Shown in pieces: positions 20,850 to 32,166 of a stretch of DNA of 64,000 nt. Below the pieces are notes generated by a model. The model did no database searches and had not been told where the DNA came from. It was given only the letters and a program-made list of their open reading frames with translations. Numbering within the stretch: the first letter of the stretch is position 1; each line of letters starts with the position of its first letter. Origin of the DNA: Apoderus coryli (Eukaryota > Arthropoda > Insecta > Coleoptera > Attelabidae); the NCBI GenBank assembly GCA_911728435.2, contig OU452199.1, forward strand, positions 39,505,253 through 39,569,252, in the 5' to 3' direction. A program made the position numbers and the translations under genes.

Positions 20850-22000
20850 AGCATAGGCAATGGGTTTAAAAGAGGGTTCAAAAATTAAAAAAATTCGATA
20901 AAATAAAAAAATATTTAAAATGTAAAAAATTTTATATTTAACTAGTTGAATTGGTGTTAAAAATACACTACAAAAATTAATGTACCATAGGCGTCCGTGA
21001 AAATTCTATAAAAGGGTCAGAATTTTTTTTTATCCGTGATAACTCAAAAACCACTTAACGGATTTTAATCACATTTGGTACGAAAATACTACAGGATATT
21101 TATAGGTTTTAGTGCTTAAATGAAAGTCGAATCTCCACAAAATAAATTTAATAGAAACTATCGGCCATACATGTTTCGGGACTAGACCAGTCGCATCATC
21201 AGTGGCATGTCAACAATCGAACAAACACAACACTAAGGCGTACAATGTTCCATTAAATTTCCACTGAAGTCACCCTATGGAAAAATATTTCAATTATTAA
21301 AATTTAATTAAATTACAGTTACATAATTTGGTCTAATTTTTTCTTTTTGTATATCATATTTTTTTCTTTTGTTTTCTAATAAAGTTTAAGACTATTTAGC
21401 TATTTGTTTTTTGTTAAAGCCTAAGCCTAAGTTTGATTTAAGCACTAAAATTGCAACTCCACTTAAGAATGGACTATTTTTCAAATTATATTTATAGGTG
21501 GTGATTAATTAATATTGAGCGTAGGCAAGGGGTTTAAAAGAGGTTTCAAAAATTAAAAAAATCATAGTTCTTAAACTTATCCGAAATATTGAATAATTTT
21601 TTGTGTGTTTAATTAAATAGAAAATATTTAACTTAAACCATTAGACCAAATTGACATTTGAAAAAAGTATAAAATGGGGTAAAAAGGTTAGAAAAAAACG
21701 TATTTCTTAAAAATAGCAGAAATATTGAAAAAATATATACTTCTTAAACTTATTCGAAATACGGAATAATTTTTCATAGTTGTGATAGAATATAACCTAA
21801 AAAATGTTACATAAATGAACTGGTTCACACAGGCGTTCGATAATAGTGTAAAAAAGGGTCAAAAACGAAAAATTGGCTAATTATATATAGCTTTGATATA
21901 AGATAACCTACAACATGCAACATAACAATTTTGTTTACATAGGCGTTCGTAAATAGTAGAAAAGGGGGCAAAATAAATTTTATAATAAAACTAAAAAAAA
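20850..22000. repeat. Degenerate repeated phrases (decayed tandem array)
   Basis: The words GGTTTAAAAGAGG...TTCAAAAATTAAAAAAAT (20865, 21530) and TAGGCGTTCG/TAGGCGTCCG followed by AAAAGGG (20988, 21836, 21937) recur several times in this AT-rich stretch. The spacing is irregular, so this looks like an old array broken by the element at 21105-21455. No frame is supported. Confidence 0.4.
21105..21455 (-). repeat. Short inverted-repeat element with hammerhead-like motif
   Basis: TTTTAGTGCTTAAAT near 21110 is matched inverted by ATTTAAGCACTAAAA near 21435. Inside, on the minus strand at 21173-21202, lies CTGATGA, a GACT/AGTC stem-loop, and GAAAC, the core order of a hammerhead ribozyme. One extra base sits between CTGATGA and the stem, plus a mismatch, so it may be inactive. 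It resembles the motif in the Penelope-like relic at 1562-1592. Confidence 0.4.
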
Positions 22001-22660
22001 ATCAACTATATTGCGTACAAGAACTTGGCCTAGAAGATCTGAAATATAAAATATGTACGTATAAATAGTGCCTCCAAAGATAAGAAAAAGGAACAAAACC
22101 CGATACTTAAAAAAAATAGCTGATGTCTAAAACAAAAAAAATATATATAAATTTTAGATAAATGACAAAACGGTCATAAAATTATTACTTTTACACTTAA
22201 ATGTGGAGAGTTATTAGTGCCTCAAGGGCAACTGTTTATTTTAAATAAAATTTTATTTGGAAAAGTATGCAATGGAGAAAAAAACAATGAATGTTTGTAT
22301 TGACAGCAGTGAATTGACAAGAGTAATTGTGTTGATTGTCGCCGGATGCGTAAGACTTAATGATAATGCTGATAGAAGAAAAAATTAATTTGGTTCAATG
22401 GAATCGGTGAGAGATACCTTAATTAGATAATTCTCTATTATTCCAAATTTTAAATTAAACATTTTAAATTACATGAAAGTAATCCGTAACGGGGAGGACA
22501 TTGAATGCATATGTAAAAATAAAACTACGTCTCCTCTAGCTAGCTTGTGCACCTCAATTTGCGATCGTTCATAACCAATTTGTGAATTTTTTTGACGTGT
22601 TCTGGAATAACAGCCCCATTCGGCAATCCACTTCTCTACCACTTGCCTCAATGGAGCATT
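22000..22660. other. No gene seen
   Basis: AT-rich, with short open frames that match nothing I know. Confidence 0.4.
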
Positions 22661-24235
22661 TTTTTTTATAGAGGAAATGCATTTAGGCACTACCATCTGT
22701 TATCCGCAGGTGCGTGTGGCGACTCAAGCTTGGGAAGGTGTCCCACTAAAACCTCTCCGGTGAAAGGAGCTATCTGATCGCAGATTTCTGGAGGGAAGAC
22801 TCCTATTCCTCCAGGGCCTCTTCTTTCGTTTCAGAAGGCCTGGGACTATGTCCTGTAGGTCTATCTATCGTCTCGCTTTCTCGTCTGGTCTGCTGTTTAT
22901 GTGTCTGCTAGTAGTTTGGAACGATTCTTCCGCAAGGATTGTGTCTTTTTGTACGCCGTTGAGTCGACGTTGTCTTCACCGTATTAGCCTAGGGTCATAG
23001 TTGGCATCTTGGCCTCTTGAACCTCCTTGCTTGTTCCTCGGGGTCGTGTCCATCGCTGCGCGCAGAAATGGATTCTGATGTCGCTCAGCCTTTTCGAAGA
23101 CCGTTGTTGCTCGCTGTGCGAGATGTTCCGTCAAGGAGTCGAGACCTAAATCCCTCCGGATTCGGTGGTTCCTCACGAACCATGGTGCGTCTAGTGCTAT
23201 TCTGATAGCCTTGTTCTCCTTTGCTTCCAGTTTCCTCCGGTATGACCTCGCTGTTTGTCCCCATGCTGCTGACGCGTACGACATGACCGGTCGTACAACA
23301 GCCTTGACGAGGAGCAACTTGCTTTTCAGTGGAAGTCTGCTTTTCCTGTTGATCAGCGGGAGCAGCGCGTTGATAGCCGCCTGCCCCTTTCCGGCTGCAA
23401 TGCTGGTGTGGTTCTGGAATGTGAGGCCCCTGTCCAAAGTAACACCAAGGTACTTCACCGAGTCCCGCCATTTGACCATGGTTCCTTTCGTCTTTTTCCA
23501 CGGATAAGCACAGCAGTACTCTTCTCAGCGTTTATTTTAATACGCCAAGTCAAGCACCACTCAGTCATCCTGTCTGCTGCCCGCTGGAGGGATCTAGTGA
23601 CGATCCTTGATTGAGTGCTTCTTGCAAGAAGTGCTGTATCGTCGGCATACTGCGCTATGATCATCTGATCCGTGCGTGGTACATCACTGGTGTAAACTGT
23701 GAAGAGGTGAGGTGACAGAACGGAGGCCTGTGGTACCCCAGCCTCTATGTTGCGACTACCTGAAATGCACTTACCAAACCGAACTCGGAAATTTGGATCC
23801 TGCAGGTAGCTGTCAATCAGTTGGATAATGCCCAGTGGATATCCAATTTGAACCATCTTGTAGATAAGACCATCATGCCAGACTCTGTCGAAGGCTCTTG
23901 CAACGTCCAAAAACAGCGCACCCGTGCCCTGTCTCCTATTCAGCCCTTCGGCTGAATATTCAACAATGCTGAGTACCTGTTGTTCCGTACTATGCACCTC
24001 CCTGAAGCCGAACTGTTCGTCTGGAACGACTCCCAGCTCTTCTGTGCTTTCCCTCAATCGCCAGAGTATCAGTCGCTCTGTTACCTTTCCCAAGCAATTC
24101 AGCAAGCTGATGGGTCTGTAGTTTTGTGGAAACTGCAGATCCTTGCCTGGTTTTGGTATCATTCGATGGAGCAGAGTTCGGATAATGTTTATCAAGCCAT
24201 TGTTTGGTTTCCACTGTATTTTTTTTTTCATCAAA
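22661..24235 (-). mobile_element. 5'-truncated Jockey-like LINE
   Basis: A minus-strand LINE copy that is distinctly less AT-rich than its surroundings. The T run at 22661-22669 is its poly(A) tail in + strand view. Coding sequence occupies 22976-24234, and a 3' untranslated region of about 300 bases follows. The 5' end breaks off at the start of the reverse transcriptase domain. No certain target duplication was found, because T runs flank both sides. A poly(A) tail and the protein motifs suit the Jockey clade. Confidence 0.75.
22976..24234 (-). pseudogene. Jockey-like reverse transcriptase (ORF2, partial)
   Basis: The frame reads QFPQNYRPISLLNCLGK, then PDEQFGFREVHSTEQQ, LFLDVARAFDRVWH (block A Asp), AGVPQASVLSPHLF (block B), QYADDTALLA (catalytic Y-A-D-D), and the thumb region. 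Near 23480 the frame shifts by one and goes on with VKYLGVTLDRGLTF to the C-terminal DANYDPRLIR and a stop. In block B, Q-G-S is Q-A-S, and FVD/FLD is normal. The N-terminal endonuclease is missing. The one frameshift and the truncation make it inactive, though the reading is otherwise clean, so it is fairly young. Confidence 0.8.
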
Positions 24236-24239
24236 AAGT

Positions 24240-25700
24240 ATCAAAACTCGAAATTCACTTTTTTCCATTTTTTTTGTTTTTTAATAACAAAATTTCCTTC
24301 ACACAAACTGCTATAACTCATGAATCAATAGTCAGATTGCTGTCAAATTTATACACGTATCGTTTGAAGGATAGTACTAAATAAAAATCATATTGAAAGA
24401 ATTGTAGTAACGCCATCTATGTGTCATCCTATGGCCTTTTTGAATGACCTAATATTTCGCATATCAACTAAATTACAAAAGAAAACTGAACATTATAGGT
24501 ACTTAGGTAGGTAGAAATTTTAAAAATACTTTAAAAGTGAATTAAGATAAGTACTTAAAAGTAAATGAGACTAAATTACTCAAATTCAATCATACTGTAT
24601 AGGTATTTCGTTTTAATTAAACAAAAAATCTTTTAAGAGCTCACCGCAAAAAATTGTTAACTCCTAAACAATGTGAATATGTCTTGAACACAACACGTTT
24701 TATTTCCACTGAAGCCTAAACATCAGAAATTTTAATCGGGCTGCTTTATTACTATACCTACACAGCCTACCCACGTTCCAGAATCAATCTGTTTTGAAAA
24801 TATAATGAATCCGTATCAAGATTAAAGTAAACGCCATGTTGTTCATTATGTTTTATTTTTATGACAGATCTCATCATATACTTAATTAATGTTGCTCTAT
24901 TGTTTTTGGTCTTTTATTTCGCTAAATCTGTTTGTTTTTTTTTGTATTTTGTGCATTGAGATATTTAGTTGAAGTTGAATATCGAAATAAATACAGGGTG
25001 ATTCACCCTGAGTAGGCTATTCAAAGTTCTCGGGAACTACAAAAGATATGTTGCGGAAACTTTGTGGTTCGGTAATATCGGAAAGGTTCTATATTGATGT
25101 ACTATTTCCAGGTTTATATTGCTTCCGGTTATACCGGAAGTAACCACCTACTTTGTTATTTTTAATGGAAGGACCACATTTTTTATTTTTTTTCAGATTT
25201 CCCATATTCCCTATACCTAAACCTAATAGATTTTTTCCTAAAATTCTTTATGCGAAAAAGTTGACGTTTTTCGACTTCTACAAAAAAATCAATAAGGCCT
25301 AGGGTTTGGAAATTTTACACACCTACTCAAACTTTCATTCTCAACAACTTTTCTTAATGACATTTTCGCGCATCTCTCTCTCTGAAAAGGGTAGTTTACG
25401 CGGGGATAAAAAACGTATTTTGAAAATTTCAAAGCCATCCATGATTTTTCGAAACTAAAATTACGTCAAAAATTAGTTCCAAACGAAGCAGTGCTGGCCC
25501 CAGAAACTTAAATTTGTCATTTACAAGAATTGTCCAAACAATCCAGGGAGACACTGTATATGTATGCTTTTTAATACAGATTCCCAGTGGGACACCCTGT
25601 TTGTGGAAAGTAACTTCTAAGCGTCTTCTCCAATAAATTTTTATGTAGTTGTGCTGTCTGTCAATTTTATAGTTCAGCATGTGTAGGATTTGCTATAAGT
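24240..25700. repeat. MITE debris upstream of the guanylate cyclase exon
   Basis: It includes the dispersed repeat at 24370-24455 (copy of 19050-19140) and repeat ends CAGGGTGATTCACCCTG (24994) and GGACACCCTG (25589). The 17-base palindrome TTCCGGTTATACCGGAA (25133-25149) recurs at 29394-29410. No gene is supported. Confidence 0.4.
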
Positions 25701-25732
25701 ATTTATTGTTCAATTTATTCCAGTAAATCGAG

Positions 25733-25992
25733 ATGAAACTCTCCTCGACAAACAGATTCCTCGTGACGCTCATCATCGAATGTGTTTCTGTATTAGAATC
25801 ATCCTCAGATCTCTTCATTTATCGGGAACGTGAACATTTTCAAGTCTATAATGTTGGTGTGTTAATGGCGTCCAATCTGGACTATCCATTTGACTTGGAA
25901 CGATGTGGACCTGCAGTTGATATGGCTCTGGAAGAAGTGAATGAGAAATTTTTGGCGCAACATCAGATAGAATTAAGAAAAGTCCAATCAAG
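25733..25992 (+). CDS. Receptor guanylate cyclase, first coding exon
   Basis: The acceptor TTTATTCCAG lies just before the ATG. The exon encodes a hydrophobic signal-peptide-like start (RFLVTLIIECVSVL) and then FQVYNVGVLMASNLDYPFDL, the start of the ANF-type periplasmic-binding ligand domain of receptor guanylate cyclases. It continues with ERCGPAVDMALEEVNE and ends in phase 2 at the donor AG|GTAAGA. Such proteins sit in the plasma membrane, bind a ligand outside, and make cGMP through an intracellular cyclase domain. The sequence looks closest to the Gyc32E/natriuretic-peptide-receptor-like group; the assignment within the family is inference. The next exon is 22.9 kb away. Confidence 0.85.
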
Positions 25993-26106
25993 GTAAGATT
26001 ATAATAATAATATTTATTTTATCTCAACCGTACAAATACATAGACACATCAAATTTACAAATCATGATAAGAAGTATACAAACAGGAATAATAATGTTAA
26101 AATATA

Positions 26107-28060
26107 CAGGGTTATTCACAACATACGACACGGAATAGTGTGGCTAAACTATGTAATTCCCTAAAGTTTTATTCATGGGTTCGATAAAAATGATTTATGG
26201 CTACATTTTAAAAATATTGTGAATTTATACAGGGTGTTCCAAATATAAGAAATGAATCATAGTTGTGTTTTTTTAATGGAATGTCCTGTATATGAATATA
26301 TTTTTAGATTCCCCGTTCAAAATAAACCTAACTTTTATTAACGTACATCTCACCTAAACCTGACAGTTTTTTAAATATTTTAATTTTTATAAAAATATAG
26401 ACATAATTTGAATGAAAAAATTCACACCTATTCGTTTGTTCTTTTTAAGCCAGTCTGGGCTGATAAATATAACCAGTCATCACTAGGTACGCCAAATATA
26501 AAAAACCCCAATACTAAATACAGGGTGTCTAATAATATAAATTATATGAACGTAAAGTTTAATTCTAATTAACTTGTTTATTTCAAATGGAACACCCGGT
26601 ATATGAGGTCAAAATTAGATGCACAAAGTAATTATCTGTCAAATATTATAATACTCTCCTATGGATAACTCTTGACATTTTCGTGGAAAATGCACATATT
26701 CATAATATTAGGCGAATTTTTAATTGAATCTCTTAGTTTCATGTAGACCACCCTGTATTTAATGTTGCAAAAATTAAAGTTAAAGTAAAGTTTTCCTATA
26801 GATATATATATATCTTTAATTTTGCCTGGAAGAGGCACACATATTGGTAATAATAGGTAATAATTCTCATGGCTGACTTCACACATATTATAATTTTGAA
26901 AAATTCTTCCTATTACTGCCAATATGTTCTTTTTTCATGCAAAATTAAAAACAAATATATATCTATAGGAACCCTTTTGTGTACATTAATCTTTGATATA
27001 ACTTACATTATTGGTATTTAGTATTGGCGGTTTTTAATATGTGGCATAACAAGTGATGAGTGGGTATATTTTTCAGTCTAGACTGGTTTAAAAAGAACAA
27101 ACGAATAGGTGCGAATTTTTCATTCAAATTATGTGTATATTTTCAGAAAAATTACAATATTTAAGAAACTTTCACGTTTAGGTGAGATATACTTAAATGA
27201 AAGTTAGGTTTATTTTGAACGGGGAGTTTAAAAATATATTAATATACACAGCATTCCATTTAGAAAAACACAACTATAATAATAATAATAATAATAAGCT
27301 TTATTGCTCAACAGAATCTATCCATTTACAGAGCAATACATTAAATAGGAAAAAAAAATAAAAATAAAATTGATATCGGCCTATAATTTGATATTTCTGC
27401 ACTATCACCACCCTTCAGAACTGGACAGATCCTAGCAGTCTTCCAGAATTCGGGAAAACTCTTAGATTTCAATGATAAATTGAAAATGAGTTGTAGAGGC
27501 CTGGCCAAAGCACCTATATAGTCGCGAACAAGAAAGCTCGGTACACTATCAGTGCCAGAAGTCATTTTGTCCTTTAACCTCCTTGCAGCAGTCATTATGT
27601 CGTTCTCAGTGACATCAGTTAGAAGGAGATTAAAGTTTGCTATGCTCGCCACCCACTATATCATGATCGACATCCAAAGCATAAACTCCCTTAAAAAAAT
27701 CCGCAAATGTATTGACTATAGCCTGGGAATCCATATAAGAAGTATGCTCGTATCGCATAATGCCCAGAATACCAGTTGCCCGGTTTTTGGAACGAACGTA
27801 AGACCAGAACCTGCGACTGTCATTCTTGATAGCCAACTGAGCATCAATAACATAACGCTCATAAGCAGTTTTAATCTGTCGTTTGATCAGTGACCTCAGT
27901 GAACTATGGTTCATTTCTTAGATTTGGGACACCCTGTATACATTCACAATATTTTTAAAATCTAGCCTTCATTCGCTTTTATCGAACCCATGAATAAAAC
28001 TTTTAGGAAATTAAATAGTTTAGCCACACTACTTTGTGTCGTATGGCGTGAATAACCCTG
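26107..28060. mobile_element. Hairpin element with about 450-bp arms, TA duplication
   Basis: The left arm starts CAGGGTTATTCAC and the right arm ends GTGAATAACCCTG, flanked by TA on both sides. Long stretches match inverted, for example AGAACAAACGAATAGGTG at 27097 against its complement at 26430. Inner repeat ends (CAGGGTGTTCC 26232, GGACACCCTG 27926) lie within the arms, so the element may itself be composite. The right arm is interrupted by a LINE at 27278-27901. No coding capacity of its own was found. It lies in the first intron of the guanylate cyclase gene. Confidence 0.75.
27278..27901 (-). mobile_element. Short LINE insertion with internal deletion
   Basis: This minus-strand LINE ends in an (ATA)n tail at 27278-27296 (+ view) and is flanked by the 6-bp duplication AACTAT (27272-27277 and 27902-27907). 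The empty site is preserved in the other arm of the host hairpin near 26265. It carries the region before the reverse transcriptase (RRFWSYVRSKNRATGILG) and the RT start (MTSGTDSVPSFLVRDYIG, CPVLKGGDSAEISNYRPISI). It then jumps straight to the 3' untranslated end. So the catalytic RT is deleted, yet tail and duplication are intact. Confidence 0.75.
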
Positions 28061-28440
28061 TATATACAAATAATGAACAAACAAAATACATAAAGTAAAA
28101 GTCAGAAAATACAACCACAATCAACAACACTACGAAATAAATTTAAAATTATTGTCCAACTTCGGTGAATTAGATTACATTATAGTTACAATGTAATCCT
28201 CATAAGGATCTTCAAATAAAACTAAATATAGCTGAATTTAGGCTTATATCTGATGGGGAATTCGAAAACATAGAGCGTTTGCATTGTTTTTGTCAACGTT
28301 ACATGTTGACATGGTTCGGATTGCGGTGAAACCATTACTTCCCAACTAACACATTCGACCGTATTGAATACAAACGTTAACAGTGATAAATTATGTAGAT
28401 TTTGGTGAAAATCAGATAGATTGTTGAAAAGTACAATTCC
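28061..28440. other. No gene seen
   Basis: AT-rich intronic DNA without supported frames. Confidence 0.4.
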
Positions 28441-28860
28441 GCCACTATAGAGTTCATGGAATGGTTACTGAAGTATATTAGTTTTCCTGATGTTTAGAGA
28501 AGCTGGTTTTGAGCTAACGATCGCTCAGCACTCTCAAGAACCTCGGCACACTTTTTTCTTAACCGGAAACCCTAGAGTGGTCATCACAGTATTCTACCAT
28601 CGAATTCGGAGCAGTTATGGCTTCATATAGAAATCATTAAAATATATTATGCACGATAAAGGGCCCAGAATACTACCTTGAGGCCGTCCTGCGAGTATAA
28701 CCCGAAAATTCGATTCATGATCATCAAAAAACTTTTTGTTATCTTTGGATTGGGTAAAACCTCTCCAAAGCAAGTTTCAGTTTCAGGTAAAATTTCAGAT
28801 GGCAAGTTTCAGGTTTAGATGGCAGCTCAACCTCGTAATCTATTAATAAAATATTGACCA
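28440..28860 (-). pseudogene. Decayed LINE reverse transcriptase scrap
   Basis: A minus-strand frame reads GRPQGSILGPLSCIIYFNDF, which corresponds to reverse transcriptase block B (GVPQGSILGPLLF...Y.ND). Stops follow within 15 codons and the Y-A-D-D block is not readable. The call rests mainly on this one motif. Confidence 0.4.
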
Positions 28861-28869
28861 CTAGTCCTA

Positions 28870-29597
28870 TACACAACATATATGACACTATATCATATTT
28901 CTATATTACAAAGTCGGTTTGACAACTCTCTAGAGGATTTTTTTAGAAAGGCTGCGTCAAAACGGATTTTTGTTTCTATCAACACATCATATTATACCTA
29001 CTTACATTTGCGGTGCAATATCGAACTCCCCTAGGGCTTCTCTGTGTATATCTATGATAAAATATATATATTCATTTTGTTATTTGGAACATGTCATACG
29101 AGGGATTCAAGAAATACAAAATACACAGCCGTTCGTCAAATTCTGACCAACGAACTGAGAATGAGTGGCTCCGAAAAAGGAATTTGGTAACAGTTTTTCG
29201 GTAAGAACCCCGACCATTAAATGTGCAATATAACCAATAGAATCAGTACTTTCATCCATACATACCAGGTGTCCCACCGGGAAGGGATTCGATCGATTAT
29301 GGAGAAACTACACTGTGGAACAATCTGAAAATCTGGTGTGGTACTTAGGTCGACGGGACCAATTCGGCTTAAATGTTTTCAAGAAGCTAGCACTTCCGGT
29401 TATACCGGAAATGGGTGTCAACTTCCTTATTTCAAATACGACCCTATATAAATTATTTTTTTTTTGGATTCTCCTTGTAATTCGAAACATATTTCATGCA
29501 TAATATGTTATACCTATCGCCAGCCGTTTTCGAAATATTTGAAATTTTATGTCAAAAATTACGTTTTCAGAATAAAGAATCATAACAATTTTTTATT
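28870..29597. repeat. Repeat debris, no gene
   Basis: A repeat end CAGGTGTCCCACCGG occurs near 29267, and the palindrome TTCCGGTTATACCGGAA at 29394-29410 is shared with 25133-25149, so both are copies of one repeat. The open frame on each strand at 29308-29503 is a by-product. Confidence 0.4.
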
Positions 29598-29972
29598 ATA
29601 TCGTCGCCTTAGTAAGAAACCCGCGTAAGTCCATTTTAGTAAAATTTACAGGAGAACGAAAAAACGTTTTGTTACCGTCACATCAGTGATAAAATATCTT
29701 AATCTTGCATGCATCAAGAAAAACACATCAGATTTAACATTTCGAGTAAAAATATAAAAATTGTCTACATCTTATAATTTAGAAAGGAGTTACTCTACTT
29801 TCTTATGAAAAATTGCCAAACAATTTGGAGATACGTGGTTTTCGTAAATAAAAGATACATGGTAACTACACAAAACTTATTTTATATTGAACAAAATACG
29901 TATTTTAAACACAGTAAACAAAGTCATAACAATAGAACGAAAAAGTAATTCTACAAAAAAATAATAATAATT

Positions 29973-31560
29973 CTATAGATACGGAAGTTCATCATAAAAT
30001 TGATGATAATCTTCTAGCAGTCCTAATTTCAAAATTTGGAGGTGCTCGTATTTCTCTTTTTTAATTTTTCTGCGTTCTTTATATAAAGATGGCAAATCGT
30101 CATACTTGCACGGAACCGTTTTTTTATTCATTCTTTGGTTTAATGTGCACCAAACATCGGTATGTCTCATTTTGAATTGGATTTCACAGTTTGGTACCTT
30201 AGGGCCTTTATGTCAGTGACAACGGGGTCGCCTGTATCCCTACCTGGACGTATTGACGTATAAAATTTGATGGTATCAAAGTTCTTAAAGAATGAATGCG
30301 TGAGATATTTGACATTATATGGAGATGGACTTGATCTTGCCTTTTGACAGTAATAAACGTAATCGGCGGGAAGGTTTATTTTGCGATTTCTAATCTGCCT
30401 TTCAATTGTTGCATGCATCGAGTCCACCTCCATCTGGGTGTGGCCTTTAAATAAATACTTCTGAGTCAAAACGATTTTATGCTGTGCAGCTAAGTTTACA
30501 AATGCGTTAGCCAGTGTTGAGTTGCGGTTTTGACTCGTGCAACCATCACTAAAAAAAATAATTTCACGTAAATTACCATCACTCTTTTTTATCTCTTGTT
30601 CAATGAAAAAGGAAATTATAGTGGAAAATTCATTTGCAGTTAAGCCGCCTTCGCTTTCATTCCACAGGAAACAAAATCCTTCTTTGGATTTCAGGTTGTA
30701 AATGGTGAAGTTGTGTACAACCAGTTTTGTTTTCTAGTACATTGCAGAGACTGTAGATTTGGGACTTAATAGTACGCTCTGTAAATCCATTGCATAAACG
30801 TTTACTGTAACGTCACTAGTAGATTTGTCTTTTTCCTTTTCGTGGCGCGCCTCTAGTTTTAAAGCTTGGTGCAGGTTATACTCTTCCTCTGATAAATTCT
30901 TCGTATTGTATGCCTCGCACACGTCACACAGATCTTTTTTTGGCATGTAGAGTGACAAGTTTAGCTCTTCAAATATCTTCATAAACGTTGCGATGGATGA
31001 AGGCTCCAAATTATGTTCGCCGCAATATTTTCTTTTAAAAAAATTATATAGTGCGGCATTTGAACGCCAAAGTGGCTCTAAATACATTTTTTTTGAGGAA
31101 GACCTACAATAGTGGCTTTCCATTTTTGGTAACGATTGGAGAAACTGATGCACCGCCGTATTTTTTTCTGCAAATTTCGCCGTTCTTATTTCGCTTTTTT
31201 TGCTGGCATTATGGTCATTACTTTCGCGATTAAATTCTTTTACCCAAGACAATATCACTGTTTCTTTTAAACCGAGTGTCCCTCCAAACATTCGCTTACA
31301 AACTCTAATTCTTTCCAAGCCGAGTTTTAAAAAATATTTCATAGAATAGTTTCTTTTGGATACTTCTTGTTGCCCTCTCCTTCTCTTCACATTCTCACAT
31401 TGCACTAGAGCCTGCACCTGCATTTTCTTCTCATTCCAAGTCATTGTATTCCAAAAATTTTGGAAAATTTTTAAACGTTTTTCTTCCGTAATTTTTTGAC
31501 ACTGAAGGGCAGATTTTTGTTTGCTGAGGGAACAGTTGCAGGGATCTGCTAAAAATTTAC
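29973..31560 (-). pseudogene. Transposase-like gene, exon 2 (DDE-like core)
   Basis: It starts after the acceptor TTTTTTTTAG and completes a Gly codon from exon 1. In order it reads: a Cys-rich start (DPCNCSL...ALQC) with a basic helix (EEKRLKIFQNFW); YFLKLGLERIRVCKRMFGGT; a CDVCEAYN pair; an HxxxxxR stretch; VNVYAMDLQSVLLSP (candidate first Asp); IIFFSDGCTSQNRN (second Asp); LFKGHTQMEVDSMHATIE (candidate Glu); and YTSIRPGRDTGDPV near the end. An in-frame TAG interrupts it at 30734-30736, and a one-base frameshift near 30190 precedes the C-terminus (MRHTDVWCTLNQ to a stop at 29973). This protein family is frequent in insect genomes. The residue roles are inferred. Confidence 0.65.
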
Positions 31561-31622
31561 CTAAAAAAAATAATTGTTCATTTTATTTATGTATTTTGTT
31601 CTACAATGAACGAATGAAGTAC

Positions 31623-32166
31623 CTGGTTTATTTATGTTGTAATTCCAAGCACCGGCAACTTGTTTTTTACCTTGGTAAGGCTGACCTTTTAAACGTTTAT
31701 ATTTATTTATATTATAGCTCCATCCTTCAGAAAATTTTCTCTTCCTTCGAGTTTTTGTATTATTTAGGGTGATATCGGACTAATGTCTTTCTTCGCTGTT
31801 ATTATCTTCGTTGTCAGAGCTACTATCAGAATGGTTTGCCTCAGGAACGTAAGAAACATCCAAGTCGTCGTGTTCAGATGAAATATTCGTGATGGTACTA
31901 TTATCTTCGGCCTGTTCCGTTCCTGGAATCTGTGGCTTTTCTAGTTCATTGTTCATGCCAACGCCATAATTTAAGTCTACCGGCAATTCAAATTGGTCAA
32001 AACTGGTTGAAGTATTCGGTTGTGGAGCCTCAATATTATTTAATAGAGTTTCATTAGTATTACTAGACGGATGTGTGTACGTAGGAGACAAAGCTCCACC
32101 TTCTCCAACTACGTATTCAACAATATCCACATATGAATGGCTTGCTTGTTGGTTAGCCATGTCCAT
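31623..32166 (-). pseudogene. Transposase-like gene, exon 1 (acidic N-terminus)
   Basis: The ATG at 32166 opens an acidic, Ser/Asn-rich, probably disordered stretch (SSEHDDLDVSYV, HSDSSSDNEDNNSEE). A TAG at 31780-31782 interrupts it, but the same frame continues with KTRRKRKFSEGWSYN and AWNYNINKPG, a basic W-x-x-N pattern typical of the family's N-terminal region. The exon ends in phase 1 at CCAG|GTACTT; the 62-bp intron (31561-31622) has GT-AG ends and the join keeps the frame. The conserved reading on both sides of the stop says the TAG is a mutation, not the end of the protein. Confidence 0.6.

Noticed and set aside
30734..31782. Programmed read-through of the two TAG codons in the DDE transposon gene
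   Set aside because: A one-base frameshift further on shows general decay, and no stimulatory structure was evident, so plain mutations are simpler.
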